NCBI GenBank assembly: GCA_017882455.1
Contig: JADGPL010000001.1
Location: 186,001 to 250,000, forward strand
Length of the DNA: 64,000 nt
Direction: 5' to 3'
DNA from: Solirubrobacteraceae bacterium
GTDB lineage: Bacteria; Actinomycetota; Thermoleophilia; Solirubrobacterales; Solirubrobacteraceae
Of the stretch, positions 9,474 to 16,881 are shown in pieces. The first letter of the stretch is position 1. Each line of letters starts with the position of its first letter. A model generated the notes under the pieces. The model saw only the letters and a list, made by a program, of their open reading frames with translations, made no database searches and was not told where the DNA came from. Both the position numbers and the translations under genes were made by a program.

Positions 9474-9602
9474 TCAGAGCTTCTCCCCGCGAATCAACGC
9501 GTAGAAGAGGTAGCCGATGATCAGCACGGAGACGACCAGGCCGAAGAAGTCGGCGCCGCTCATGTGCGCGACGAAGAAGCCAGCAGGCAGCTCGATGCTC
9601 AT
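9474..9602 (-). CDS. kdpF: small potassium-ATPase subunit KdpF
   Basis: 42-aa protein directly before kdpA, with a single membrane helix. Its C-terminal half VVSVLIIGYLFYALIRGEKL aligns well with E. coli KdpF (…LLLGYLVYALINAEAF), including the GYLxYALI core. The N-terminal extension of about 20 residues is not typical. KdpF is a lipid-like stabiliser of the KdpABC complex. The ATG overlaps the TGA of the upstream 26-aa ORF (ATGA). Confidence 0.85.
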   Translation of the reverse strand: MSIELPAGFFVAHMSGADFFGLVVSVLIIGYLFYALIRGEKL

Positions 9603-9679
9603 ATCCGATCGACCCCCTCCACCATCCACAGCAGCAGGAGGAACACAACGATCCCGAGCGCTATTGCCAAGATGTCCAT
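9599..9679 (-). CDS. 26-aa membrane micro-protein, first gene of the kdp operon
   Basis: The ORF begins MDILAIALGIVVFLL, continues as one hydrophobic helix and ends VEGVDRI. It overlaps the kdpF start by four bases (ATGA) and is the first ORF after the operator at 9698-9751. Small single-helix ORFs before kdpF or kdpA occur in several bacterial kdp operons, but I know of no assigned function. There is no Shine-Dalgarno sequence; TAGTGA ends five bases before the ATG. Overlap with kdpF and an uninterrupted helix support coding, but at this length chance cannot be excluded. Confidence 0.6.
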   Translation of the reverse strand: MDILAIALGIVVFLLLLWMVEGVDRI

Positions 9680-9697
9680 GGCAGTCACTATTGACGG

Positions 9698-9751
9698 TCG
9701 TGTGTCACGTACTCATGACGATCGGGGCGACGCGCATAACGATTTTGTGAC
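9698..9751 (-). promoter_or_regulatory. kdp operon operator, copy 2 of the multi-block element
   Basis: Minus-strand blocks GTCACAAAATC, GTTATGCGCGT, a 10-base spacer, GTCATGAGTAC and GTGACACACGA follow each other with the same 11, 11, 10, 11 steps as at 3134-3187. AAATCGTTATG and the GTCA starts are conserved between copies. It ends 18 bases before the first ORF of the kdp operon, a suitable place for activation by KdpE, an OmpR-class activator. Confidence 0.65.
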
Positions 9752-9802
9752 GACGGCATTGGGTGACCCTACGAGGCCGTGAGAGTCGCGCAATCGGTAA
9801 TA

Positions 9803-9846
9803 CGCCCACCCTGGGCGGGGGGAACCCGCGCTCCTGGTAAGCGGGT
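9803..9846 (-). terminator. two hairpins after kdpE
   Basis: Stems CGCCCA-ccc-TGGGCG (9803-9817) and ACCCGC-N11-GCGGGT (9824-9846) lie seven bases beyond the kdpE stop on the minus strand, before the kdp operator. They could end the kinase-kdpE transcript. No strong U-tract follows. The rest of 9752-9852 shows nothing else I can name. Confidence 0.4.
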
Positions 9847-9852
9847 GATCGT

Positions 9853-10563
9853 TCAGCCGGCGAAGCGGTAGCCGACGCCCGGATCGGTCACGATGTAGCG
9901 CGGTCCCGCCACGCCCTCCGGCTCGATCTTGGCGCGCAGGCGCGCGATGTGGGTGCGCAGCGGTTGCATGTCGTCGACGTACTCGGGTCCCCACACCTCG
10001 GTCAACAGCTTGCGGTGAGTCATCAGGCGCCCGCGGTTGCGCACGAGCGCACGCAGCAGGTCGAACTCGATCGGGGTGAGATGAACCGGCTCGCCGCCGC
10101 GCCGCACCACCCGCGCGGCGAGGTCCACCTCCAGGTCCTCGACCACGATGCTCGGCTCCTCCTCCACGCGTGCTGCACGCCGAAGCGCCGCCTGGAGCCT
10201 GGCAACCAGCTCGCGTGTGCCGAACGGCTTGGTGATGTAGTCGTCGGCTCCGGCCTCGAGCGCCCTGACCTTCTGCTCCTCCTCGCCCACGGCCGAGAGC
10301 ACGAGGATCGGCATCTCGCTCCACTCCCGCAGCCTGCGCGTCAGCTCGATCCCGTCGAGGTCGGGGAGCACGAGGTCGATGATCGCGGCCTCCGGCGGGC
10401 GCACCGCCGCGAGGTCCAGCGCCTCGGAGGCCGTTTCGGCGGGCACCGCCTGGAAGCCGGCCTCACGCAGCACCACCTTCAGCGCGCGCACGATCTGGGG
10501 CTCGTCGTCGACGACCAGCACACGCGGTGGCGGCGGCGGCTCGGCCGCCGAGGGCGTGCTCAC
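9853..10563 (-). CDS. kdpE: KdpE-type OmpR-family response regulator
   Basis: 236 aa. The receiver domain starts RVLVVDDEPQIVRALKVVLREAGF; the phosphoacceptor is the D in AIIDLVLPDLDGIEL, and GADDYITKPFGTRELVARLQ carries the conserved lysine. The C-terminal winged-helix DNA-binding domain contains LTPIEFDLLRALVRNRGRLMTHRKLLTEVWG and ends DPGVGYRFAG. The GTG start overlaps the kinase stop by four bases (GTGA), so kinase and regulator are coupled. Closest family is KdpE (DxxLPDxDG, GRLMTHRxLL), and the neighbouring kdp genes support it. It is expected to bind the direct repeats before kdp. Confidence 0.9.
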   Translation of the reverse strand: MSTPSAAEPPPPPRVLVVDDEPQIVRALKVVLREAGFQAVPAETASEALDLAAVRPPEAAIIDLVLPDLDGIELTRRLREWSEMPILVLSAVGEEEQKVRALEAGADDYITKPFGTRELVARLQAALRRAARVEEEPSIVVEDLEVDLAARVVRRGGEPVHLTPIEFDLLRALVRNRGRLMTHRKLLTEVWGPEYVDDMQPLRTHIARLRAKIEPEGVAGPRYIVTDPGVGYRFAG

Positions 10564-12122
10564 GTGGCCGACCCGCGTGGGCTGTTGGAGGCCGCCGCTC
10601 GAGCGTCGTGCCCTGGGCCGGCTCCTGTAGGCGCATCGTGGGCGGGCTCTTCGCCGGCCACCTCGATCGGGAACTCGAACACGAACGTGGCACCCTGCCC
10701 CGGCAGCGACTCGACGTGCAGCGAGCCTTCGTTGGCCTCGGCAAAGCCACGTGCGATCGCCAGCCCCAGCCCCGAGCCGCGGTGTTCGCCTCCAGGCGTA
10801 CCGGCGCGATAGAACGGCTCGAAGACGCGCTCGAGCTGCGCCGGCGGTATCCCGGGCCCGCGATCGACGACGCGGACGACCACACGATCGCCGCCGGCTC
10901 CCGGCCGCTCGCCCGCGACGGAACCGCGGCTCGGCGCCGCCAGCCTGGGGCCGCCCGCCAAGCTGCGCACGGCCCGTGCCCTGACCGACACCGGATGCCC
11001 GCCTGAGTGTCGCCTGGCGTTCTCGAGCACGTTTACGAACGCTCTCTCCATCTGCACGGCATCGATGTTCACGAGCGGGAGCTCGGGATCGAGCGAGAGC
11101 ACGAACTCATCCGGGCCGCAGGCCAGCTCGCCGAGAGCGGCGCCGATCAGCTCCTCGATCGAGGTCGGATGGCGACGCGGCTCGGCCGCGCCCGCCTCCA
11201 GTCGCGAGAGATCGAGCAGGTTGTCCACCAGGCGCGACAGTCGCCGCGTCTCCTCCTGGATCACGCTGGCCAGCTCCTGGCGCTCGGACGCCGAGATCGA
11301 GGACGACGCCACGGCCTCGCCCGCGGCCGAGATCGCGGTCAGCGGCGAGCGCAGATCGTGGGAGACAGCGCGCAGCAGCGCCGTCTTGACCGTGTCCGCC
11401 CTGCGCAGCGCGGCCGTCTCGACCACGCCGCCGAGCAGCGCCTCGCGCTCCAGGGCGGCGCTGAGCAGCGCCTCCAGAGCAGGCACGACCCGCTCCTGCA
11501 GGCGCCGCAGGTTCTCCTCCGAGGTTCCCGCGCCCACGAGCAGGGTTCCCAGCCGGGTCGTGCCCTCGCGCAGCGGGAAGGCGACGCTGCGCTCGTCGCC
11601 ATCGACCGCGTCCATGTCGATCGCGGCCGAGCTCAATTCGAGCGTGCTCGCCAGCCGTGCCGCGGCTGTGGGCAGCGCCTCGGCGAGACTGTTGCCGCGG
11701 AGCAGCAACCTCGCCATCTCGGCGGCGAGGTCCGCCTCGCGACGGCGCTCCTCGGCGTCGCGCGTGCGCGCCCTGGTGAGCTCCGCCAGGGAGCTGGCCA
11801 GCGCGGCCACCACGAGGAAGGCGACGAGGGCGACCCAGTTGCTGGAGTCACGAATCGTGAGCTCGCCCACCGGCGGCAGGTGGAAGAAGTTGAAGGCCAG
11901 GGCGCTGACGACCGCCGTGGCATACCCCAGCCACAGACCCCAGATGATCGACACGACGAGCACGGCGGGCAGGTACACGACGCTGAGCGACCCGACCGGG
12001 GCGACGTGCTTGAGCGGATAGACGATCAGCGTGCTGAGGCCCACCGCCGCGAGCGCGACCACGGCGCCGGCTCGGCGCGGCGGCGGGTTGGGCGAGAGCA
12101 GCATTCCGAACGGAGAAAACAC
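10560..12122 (-). CDS. DUF4118 sensor histidine kinase: C-terminal half of a split KdpD
   Basis: 520 aa from the GTG at 12122. That start is chosen because TAGGCT (a -10-like box) ends eight bases upstream, a pattern repeated at many starts here; the frame stays open to 12251, but that extension is low-complexity and Arg-rich. The DUF4118 membrane block comes first (VVALAAVGLSTLIVYPL, SLSVVYLPAVLVVSIIWGLWLGYATAVVSALAFNFF), then a coiled linker, a GAF-like region and HisKA with the phosphoacceptor H in LLRAVSHDLRSPLTAIS. HATPase boxes are NVLENARRHSGG, DRGPGIPP and GSGLGLAIARGFAEAN. This is the domain order of KdpD after its cytoplasmic sensor, which here is a separate protein (3781-4917). It should phosphorylate KdpE. 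Confidence 0.85.
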   Translation of the reverse strand: MFSPFGMLLSPNPPPRRAGAVVALAAVGLSTLIVYPLKHVAPVGSLSVVYLPAVLVVSIIWGLWLGYATAVVSALAFNFFHLPPVGELTIRDSSNWVALVAFLVVAALASSLAELTRARTRDAEERRREADLAAEMARLLLRGNSLAEALPTAAARLASTLELSSAAIDMDAVDGDERSVAFPLREGTTRLGTLLVGAGTSEENLRRLQERVVPALEALLSAALEREALLGGVVETAALRRADTVKTALLRAVSHDLRSPLTAISAAGEAVASSSISASERQELASVIQEETRRLSRLVDNLLDLSRLEAGAAEPRRHPTSIEELIGAALGELACGPDEFVLSLDPELPLVNIDAVQMERAFVNVLENARRHSGGHPVSVRARAVRSLAGGPRLAAPSRGSVAGERPGAGGDRVVVRVVDRGPGIPPAQLERVFEPFYRAGTPGGEHRGSGLGLAIARGFAEANEGSLHVESLPGQGATFVFEFPIEVAGEEPAHDAPTGAGPGHDARAAASNSPRGSAT

Positions 12123-12130
12123 CGAGACCC

Positions 12131-12136
12131 AGCCTA
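12131..12136 (-). promoter_or_regulatory. -10-like box of the kinase-kdpE operon
   Basis: TAGGCT on the minus strand, eight bases before the GTG at 12122, with no Shine-Dalgarno sequence. It implies a leaderless or nearly leaderless transcript. Confidence 0.45.
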
Positions 12137-12290
12137 ATGGCGAGCGAGACGGGATTTCTCCCCGCCTCGCTCGCCGCGCCCTACGCGGTCCGGTGCGCCC
12201 TGTGCGGCGAGGCTCGAGCCGGCCGAGGGTGGCCTCGCCTGATCTGTCCACCGTCCCCTGACCATGATCCCCGCTGCTCGGCGCCCGGAA

Positions 12291-12329
12291 GTGATCCCGC
12301 GGTGATCAAGCTGTGATCATCGGGTGATC
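12291..12329. promoter_or_regulatory. four tandem GTGATC repeats, exact 11-bp period
   Basis: GTGATC begins at 12291, 12302, 12313 and 12324, separated each time by five variable bases. Read on the minus strand, the units are GATCAC plus five, close to the 11-nt direct-repeat units bound by actinobacterial PhoP and similar OmpR-class regulators. The array lies between the divergent kinase-kdpE operon (start 12122) and the peptidase gene (start 12416). Confidence 0.65.
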
Positions 12330-12415
12330 ATGCGCTCGAATGCGTCCGGGCCGGCGACCCAAGCTCAAGCCAAGCGGCGCCCGTGCCGAGAAAGTCGGGT
12401 AGGACTCGCACACGT

Positions 12416-14533
12416 ATGAGATCCCCCACGCGCCACAACACAGCGCTGAGCCTCTCTGCCCTGATCGCCGGGGTGGTCGCGCTGTTTGTGCTTGCGGGCA
12501 CAGCGCTCGCCCTCTCTCCGCTTCCACGCTCCGACTACACGGTGCGCGCGGCCTGTGGCGCGCCGAGCCCAGGGCGAGCCTCGTGCCTGGCGCTGCAGCT
12601 CGTGCCGAGGAGCGCCGAAGCGCAGGCGCACACCCACCCGCTCGCAGCCGCCGCCCCGATCGGGGGACCGGCCTCCGCGGCCTCAGAAGGGGCATTCGGC
12701 CTGACCCCCGGCGATCTCCACACCGCCTATCAGCTCCCGGATAAAACGACGGGTGAACAGACGATCGCCCTGGTCGACGCCTACAACGATCCGACGGCCG
12801 AATCGGACCTGAGGAGCTACGACCGTGAGCTCGGCCTGCCGCCGTGCACGAGCGCGAACGGCTGCTTCAAGAAGGTCAACCAGCGAGGCGAAACGACGAA
12901 CCTGCCGTTTCCCAGGACCAGCGCGGAACTGGAAGCCAGCGAAGGCCCAATGGCCGAAGAAGCCGAAGGCTGGGGCGGAGAGATCTCGCTGGACATCGAG
13001 GCCGCGCACGCAACCTGCCAGAACTGCAAGATCCTGCTCGTCGAGGCGAGCTCCCCCGAATACGAAGATCTGGAAAAGGCCGAGCACGCCGCGGTGCAAC
13101 TCGGAGCGACGGAGATCTCGAACTCCTGGGGAGGCCCCGAGCTCGGAGAGACTCCCGCAATCGAGTCCGCGAGCCAGTTCAACCGTCCCGGGATCGTGAT
13201 CACGGCGTCAGCAGGCGATGACGGCTATCTCGAATGGGCCGCTCAAGCGCCGTCCCGCGAACCGAGCTTCCCCGCCTCCTCGCCCCACGTGGTCGCCGTC
13301 GGAGGCACACGGCTGACCACTGCTGGGACGGGCGCATGGCAGAGCGAGAAGGTGTGGAACGACGGCGGCGAGAGCAACGGCAAAAAGGACGGCTACGGAG
13401 CAGGTGGAGGCGGCTGCAGCGAAGTCTTCGAAGCTCAACCCTGGCAGCGCGGCGTCGCGGATTGGTCGGAAGTCGGCTGTGGGCTGAAACGGGCCGTGTC
13501 CGACGTCGCCGCAGATGCCGATCCCTACAGCGGCCTGGCCGTCTACTACACGAGCAGAGAATGCGAATCCGAACACGAAGGGCAGATCGTCCATTGGTGC
13601 ACCTACGGCGGCACCAGCCTCGCCTCCCCGATCGTCGCCTCGACCTACGCCCTCGCGGGTGGCGCCCACGGCGTCAGCTATCCGGCCAAGACACTGTACG
13701 AAAACACCACCGCCCATCCAGCATCCCTGCACGACATCGCCTCCGGCTCGAACGGGGAATGCCTCAAGCCCTTCAACACAAAAACGGGCGTCTCCGGGTG
13801 CACGAGCTCCGAAGAGGCCGAAGCCAGCTGCTCATCGAAGGCCATCTGCCTGTCTCGCTTGGGCTTCGACGGCCCGAGTGGAGTGGGAACGCCGCACGGC
13901 ATCGTGGCCTTCGAGCTGCCCTCCACCGAAGGCGGACCCAGCGAAGCTGAAATCCTGAAAAAAGAGGAAGCGGAACGCCAGGAAGAAGCCCAGCGCAGAG
14001 AAGAAGGCAAAAGCGAAGAAGAAGCCGAACGCCGGGAAGAAGCAGAACGCCAGGAACAGCTCGAACGTGAAGAACGCAAGCGCCTGGAAGAAGCCGGCGA
14101 AAGGTCCTCCGGGGGCAAAACGATCTCATCGAACGGCCTCGTGGCGCAGCCCAGCTCCCCGTCTCCTGCCCCAGCCCCGGCCCCGGCGAGCACCACTGTC
14201 GCCAGCGGCCCCGCCACGCCTCAGATCTCATCGCTCGCCCTCACGGTGAGGGCCCTCTTCGCCCTGAACACGACCCGGCCGCGAGCCACCCAGGTGGCGT
14301 TCGCCTTCACCCTCAACACCGCCACCCATGTCCGGATCTCCCTCGCCAAGCGCGTCAGGGCTCACGGGCACACGCGCTGGCAGGTCACGCGGTACTCGCT
14401 CACGATCTCCGCGGGCAGCGGGCGCATCGGACGACACCTCACAGGGCGGGGGGCCCTGTCGCCCGGCTTCTACCGTCTGACCGCCACGCCCACCCACGGC
14501 GCGGCACGGTCGATCTACTTCCAGATCGGCTAG
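12416..14533 (+). CDS. secreted sedolisin-like (S53) serine-carboxyl peptidase with coiled-coil and C-terminal domain
   Basis: 705 aa from the ATG at 12416; TAGGAC ends ten bases upstream, and a clean signal peptide (MRSPTRHNT then ALSLSALIAGVVALFVLAG) follows. The catalytic pattern is that of S53: E189 and D193 in GGEISLDIEAAH (the E-x3-D spacing of sedolisins), an Asp in TASAGDDG (268/269), and S401 in YGGTSLASPIVAS. After the catalytic domain come a Lys/Glu-rich segment of about 55 residues likely to be coiled coil, a Pro/Ala/Ser linker and a beta-rich basic C-terminal domain of about 100 residues. The pro-region is very short compared with classic sedolisins. GAA is preferred for Glu, unlike most neighbours. 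Likely an extracellular peptidase; substrate unknown. Confidence 0.85.
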   Translation: MRSPTRHNTALSLSALIAGVVALFVLAGTALALSPLPRSDYTVRAACGAPSPGRASCLALQLVPRSAEAQAHTHPLAAAAPIGGPASAASEGAFGLTPGDLHTAYQLPDKTTGEQTIALVDAYNDPTAESDLRSYDRELGLPPCTSANGCFKKVNQRGETTNLPFPRTSAELEASEGPMAEEAEGWGGEISLDIEAAHATCQNCKILLVEASSPEYEDLEKAEHAAVQLGATEISNSWGGPELGETPAIESASQFNRPGIVITASAGDDGYLEWAAQAPSREPSFPASSPHVVAVGGTRLTTAGTGAWQSEKVWNDGGESNGKKDGYGAGGGGCSEVFEAQPWQRGVADWSEVGCGLKRAVSDVAADADPYSGLAVYYTSRECESEHEGQIVHWCTYGGTSLASPIVASTYALAGGAHGVSYPAKTLYENTTAHPASLHDIASGSNGECLKPFNTKTGVSGCTSSEEAEASCSSKAICLSRLGFDGPSGVGTPHGIVAFELPSTEGGPSEAEILKKEEAERQEEAQRREEGKSEEEAERREEAERQEQLEREERKRLEEAGERSSGGKTISSNGLVAQPSSPSPAPAPAPASTTVASGPATPQISSLALTVRALFALNTTRPRATQVAFAFTLNTATHVRISLAKRVRAHGHTRWQVTRYSLTISAGSGRIGRHLTGRGALSPGFYRLTATPTHGAARSIYFQIG

Positions 14534-15558
14534 TCGCCGGCCGGCGGGTCCTCGAGCGGACGCCAGTCGCCCGGCGCCCTGATCGCGCGCACGGCTGCCC
14601 GCAGGCCGGCGGCCTTCACGAGCCCTTCGCCCCGCCCGCTCAGACGCCACGAGTTGGGGGCTCCTCGGGTGCGGGCCTCGGCCGCCTTCTCGATCAACCC
14701 ACGCGCCTCCAGCCGGGCGAGCAGCTTTGAGACCTGGCCCTGGTCCACGATCCCCGCGCGCTCGGCGACCTCGCGGTTGCTGGCGCCCGGATAGTCGTCG
14801 ATCGCGGTCAGGACACGCGCCGTCCTATAGGTGAGACGCGTGCCCGTCTCCTGGCCGCTCAGTGACGCCGAGAGGCCGGACTCGAGCTCCTCCGGGCTTC
14901 GCAGGCGCGGCGCCGGGCGCGTCAGCTCGCGGCGCGCCACCCCCGCGCCCAGGTAGGGCAGCGCCACGATGCTGATCAGCGGCCCGAACAGCTCCGCGGG
15001 GCGCTCGGGGTCATCGGCGAGCAGTCGATTCTGCACGACCGTGAGCACCGCCCCCACGACTCCTTCGGCCACGACCGCCGGAGGCTGATGTGCCCCCGCG
15101 GGCGTCTCGGCGCGACCCAGGTCAACGACGCCGGCGAGCGCCGCCAGGACCTCCCTGCGCCGATGCAGCACGCGCGCTCCGCTGCCGGCCGAGTGCACGA
15201 CGAGCAGCCGTCCCAGAGCCGGCTCCTCTTCGAGGAACCACAGAAACGAGGCCAGCGCCGCCTTGACCGCGTCGAGCCAGCGGGACTCGCTGCGATATGC
15301 GTTGCCCATGGCCGTGCCCGCGCGCTCCACGCCGAGCTCGAACGCCGCCAGCAGGCACGCTTCGCGGTCGCTGAAGAGCGCGTTGAAGGTTGCGCTGTCC
15401 GTTCCCGCCCGCGCGATCACCCGCGCGATCACGTCGGCCACCGCCGAGTCCTGCGCTCCGGCGCCGCGCTCGGCCACGACCTCGGCCATCGCCTCGAGAA
15501 TCCTTGTCCGCTGACCTTCCTCCACGCCACAGCCCCCGCCAGGTGCATCACTTGACAC
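14530..15558 (-). CDS. TetR-like regulator with a C-terminal winged-helix domain
   Basis: 342 aa, longer than ordinary TetR proteins (about 200). The N-terminal part resembles a TetR helix-turn-helix and ligand domain (RTRILEAMAEVVAERGAGAQ, then ATFNALFSDREACLLAAFELG). The last 100 residues look like a MarR/ROK-type winged helix: VLTAIDDYPGASNREVAERAGIVDQGQVSKLLARLEARGLIEK. So two DNA-binding modules appear fused. The GTG start lies inside an inverted repeat (15554-15586), as expected for autorepression. Its TAG stop overlaps the TAG of the convergent peptidase gene within a shared CTAG. The target genes are unknown. A GTG at 15525 is an alternative start. Confidence 0.75.
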   Translation of the reverse strand: MSSDAPGGGCGVEEGQRTRILEAMAEVVAERGAGAQDSAVADVIARVIARAGTDSATFNALFSDREACLLAAFELGVERAGTAMGNAYRSESRWLDAVKAALASFLWFLEEEPALGRLLVVHSAGSGARVLHRRREVLAALAGVVDLGRAETPAGAHQPPAVVAEGVVGAVLTVVQNRLLADDPERPAELFGPLISIVALPYLGAGVARRELTRPAPRLRSPEELESGLSASLSGQETGTRLTYRTARVLTAIDDYPGASNREVAERAGIVDQGQVSKLLARLEARGLIEKAAEARTRGAPNSWRLSGRGEGLVKAAGLRAAVRAIRAPGDWRPLEDPPAGD

Positions 15559-15586
15559 TGATAGCGGAGCCTATCTTCTTAGTGTC
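15554..15586 (-). promoter_or_regulatory. inverted-repeat operator over the TetR gene promoter
   Basis: GACACT-GATAG-N6-CTATC-N5-AGTGTC: both the outer hexamers and the inner pentamers are complementary. The -10-like TAGGCT of the regulator gene (minus strand, 15568-15573) is at the centre and the GTG start at 15558 is inside the left arm. Binding would block initiation, so autoregulation is the simplest reading. Confidence 0.55.
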
Positions 15587-16857
15587 TATCCAAGAAGCTG
15601 TCGCAGATCGCCCGACAGCTCCGCAGAGGCACCGTAGGGAGCCAGGCAGGGCGGCAGCTCCACGCTGCCGTCGGCCCGCTGTCCGTTCTCCAGCAGCGCC
15701 ACGATCGTGCGTCCCACCGCCACGGCGGTGCCATTCAGCGTGTGCAGCGCCGCCGTGCGCTTGTCGCGACGAACGCGGATGTTGAGGCGGCGCGCCTGGT
15801 AGTCGGTGGTGTTCGAGCACGACGTGAGCTCGCGGTAGCGACCCTGGCTCGGCAGCCACGCCTCGCAGTCGTACTTCTTGGCCGCCGAGTTGCCGAGGTC
15901 CCCAACCGCGATGTTCACGACCCGGTATGGCAGCCCGAGGGCCGTGAGGATCTCCTCCTCGATCGCCAGGATCCGCTCGTGCTCGTCGGCCGACTCCTCG
16001 GGATCCACGAAGCTGAACATCTCGACCTTGTCGAACTGGTGCACGCGAAAGATCCCGCGCGTGTCCTTGCCGGCGGCCCCGGCCTCGCGCCGGAAGCAGG
16101 GCGAGAAGCCGGCGTAGCGCACCGGCAGCCGCTCGGCCTCCAGGATCTCGCCGTCGTGCAGCGAGGCGAGCGCCACCTCCGAGGTGCCGACGAGGAACAG
16201 CTCATCGGCGGGAAGGCTGTAGATCTGCTGCTCGGTGTCCGGGAGGAAGCCCGTGCCGTACAGCGCCCGCTCGCGCACCAGCACCGGGGGTATGACCGGC
16301 TCGAAGCCATGGGCGCGTACGGTCTCGAGCGCCCAGCGCACGAGCGCGAGCTCGAGCATCACCAGATCGCCCTTCAGATAGGCAAAGCGCGAGCCCGACA
16401 GGTTGGCCGCCCGGTCCATGTCGATCCGCCCACCCGCCAGCTCCAGGTGGTCGCGTGGCTCGAACCCGAGCTCGGGGACGGCGCCGACCTCGCGCACGAG
16501 CTCGTCCTCGGGCCCAGGGGCCGCCGTGGGATCGGGGAGGTTCGGCAGCGGCGCCAGCGCCTCCTGCAGCTCGGCCTCGACCGCGCCGAGCTCCTGCTCG
16601 AGCTGCTTCGCGCGCGCGGCCACCGCACGCATCGCCTCGATCTCACGATTTCGCTGCTCGGGGTCCGGTGCCTGGCGTATGCGCGCGTTGGCCTCGTTCT
16701 GCTCGGCGCGCAGACCCTCGAGCTCGGGCAGCAGCGCACGGCGGCCCCCGTCCAGCTCGATCACGCGATCGAGCCCCGCGGCCGTCGCCTCCCCGCGCCG
16801 CGCCAGCGCCGCACGCACGCCGTCCGGGTCCTCACGGATGCGTTTGAGGTCGAGCAT
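15586..16857 (-). CDS. serS: seryl-tRNA synthetase
   Basis: 423 aa, normal length. The N-terminal tRNA-binding long coiled coil spans about residues 30-105 (ELEGLRAEQNEANARI, AVAARAKQLEQELGAVEAEL). Class II motifs follow: motif 2 in SPCFRREAGAAGKDTRGIFRVHQFDKVEMF and motif 3 near the end as NGTAVAVGRTIVALLENGQ. The serine-site segments LTSCSNTTDYQARRLNIR and LVGTSEVALASLH are present. GGAGG lies directly before the ATG. It charges tRNA-Ser with serine. It stands apart from other translation genes here. Confidence 0.97.
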   Translation of the reverse strand: MLDLKRIREDPDGVRAALARRGEATAAGLDRVIELDGGRRALLPELEGLRAEQNEANARIRQAPDPEQRNREIEAMRAVAARAKQLEQELGAVEAELQEALAPLPNLPDPTAAPGPEDELVREVGAVPELGFEPRDHLELAGGRIDMDRAANLSGSRFAYLKGDLVMLELALVRWALETVRAHGFEPVIPPVLVRERALYGTGFLPDTEQQIYSLPADELFLVGTSEVALASLHDGEILEAERLPVRYAGFSPCFRREAGAAGKDTRGIFRVHQFDKVEMFSFVDPEESADEHERILAIEEEILTALGLPYRVVNIAVGDLGNSAAKKYDCEAWLPSQGRYRELTSCSNTTDYQARRLNIRVRRDKRTAALHTLNGTAVAVGRTIVALLENGQRADGSVELPPCLAPYGASAELSGDLRQLLG

Positions 16858-16881
16858 CCTCCGCGCCGCCCAGCGGGCTGC

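Noticed and set aside
9803-9846. ydaO (cyclic di-AMP) riboswitch, suggested by GGGGGGAACCC and the kdp context
   Set aside because: The GGGGGAACC-like string is on the plus strand, opposite to the kdp genes, and the other conserved ydaO blocks are not present.
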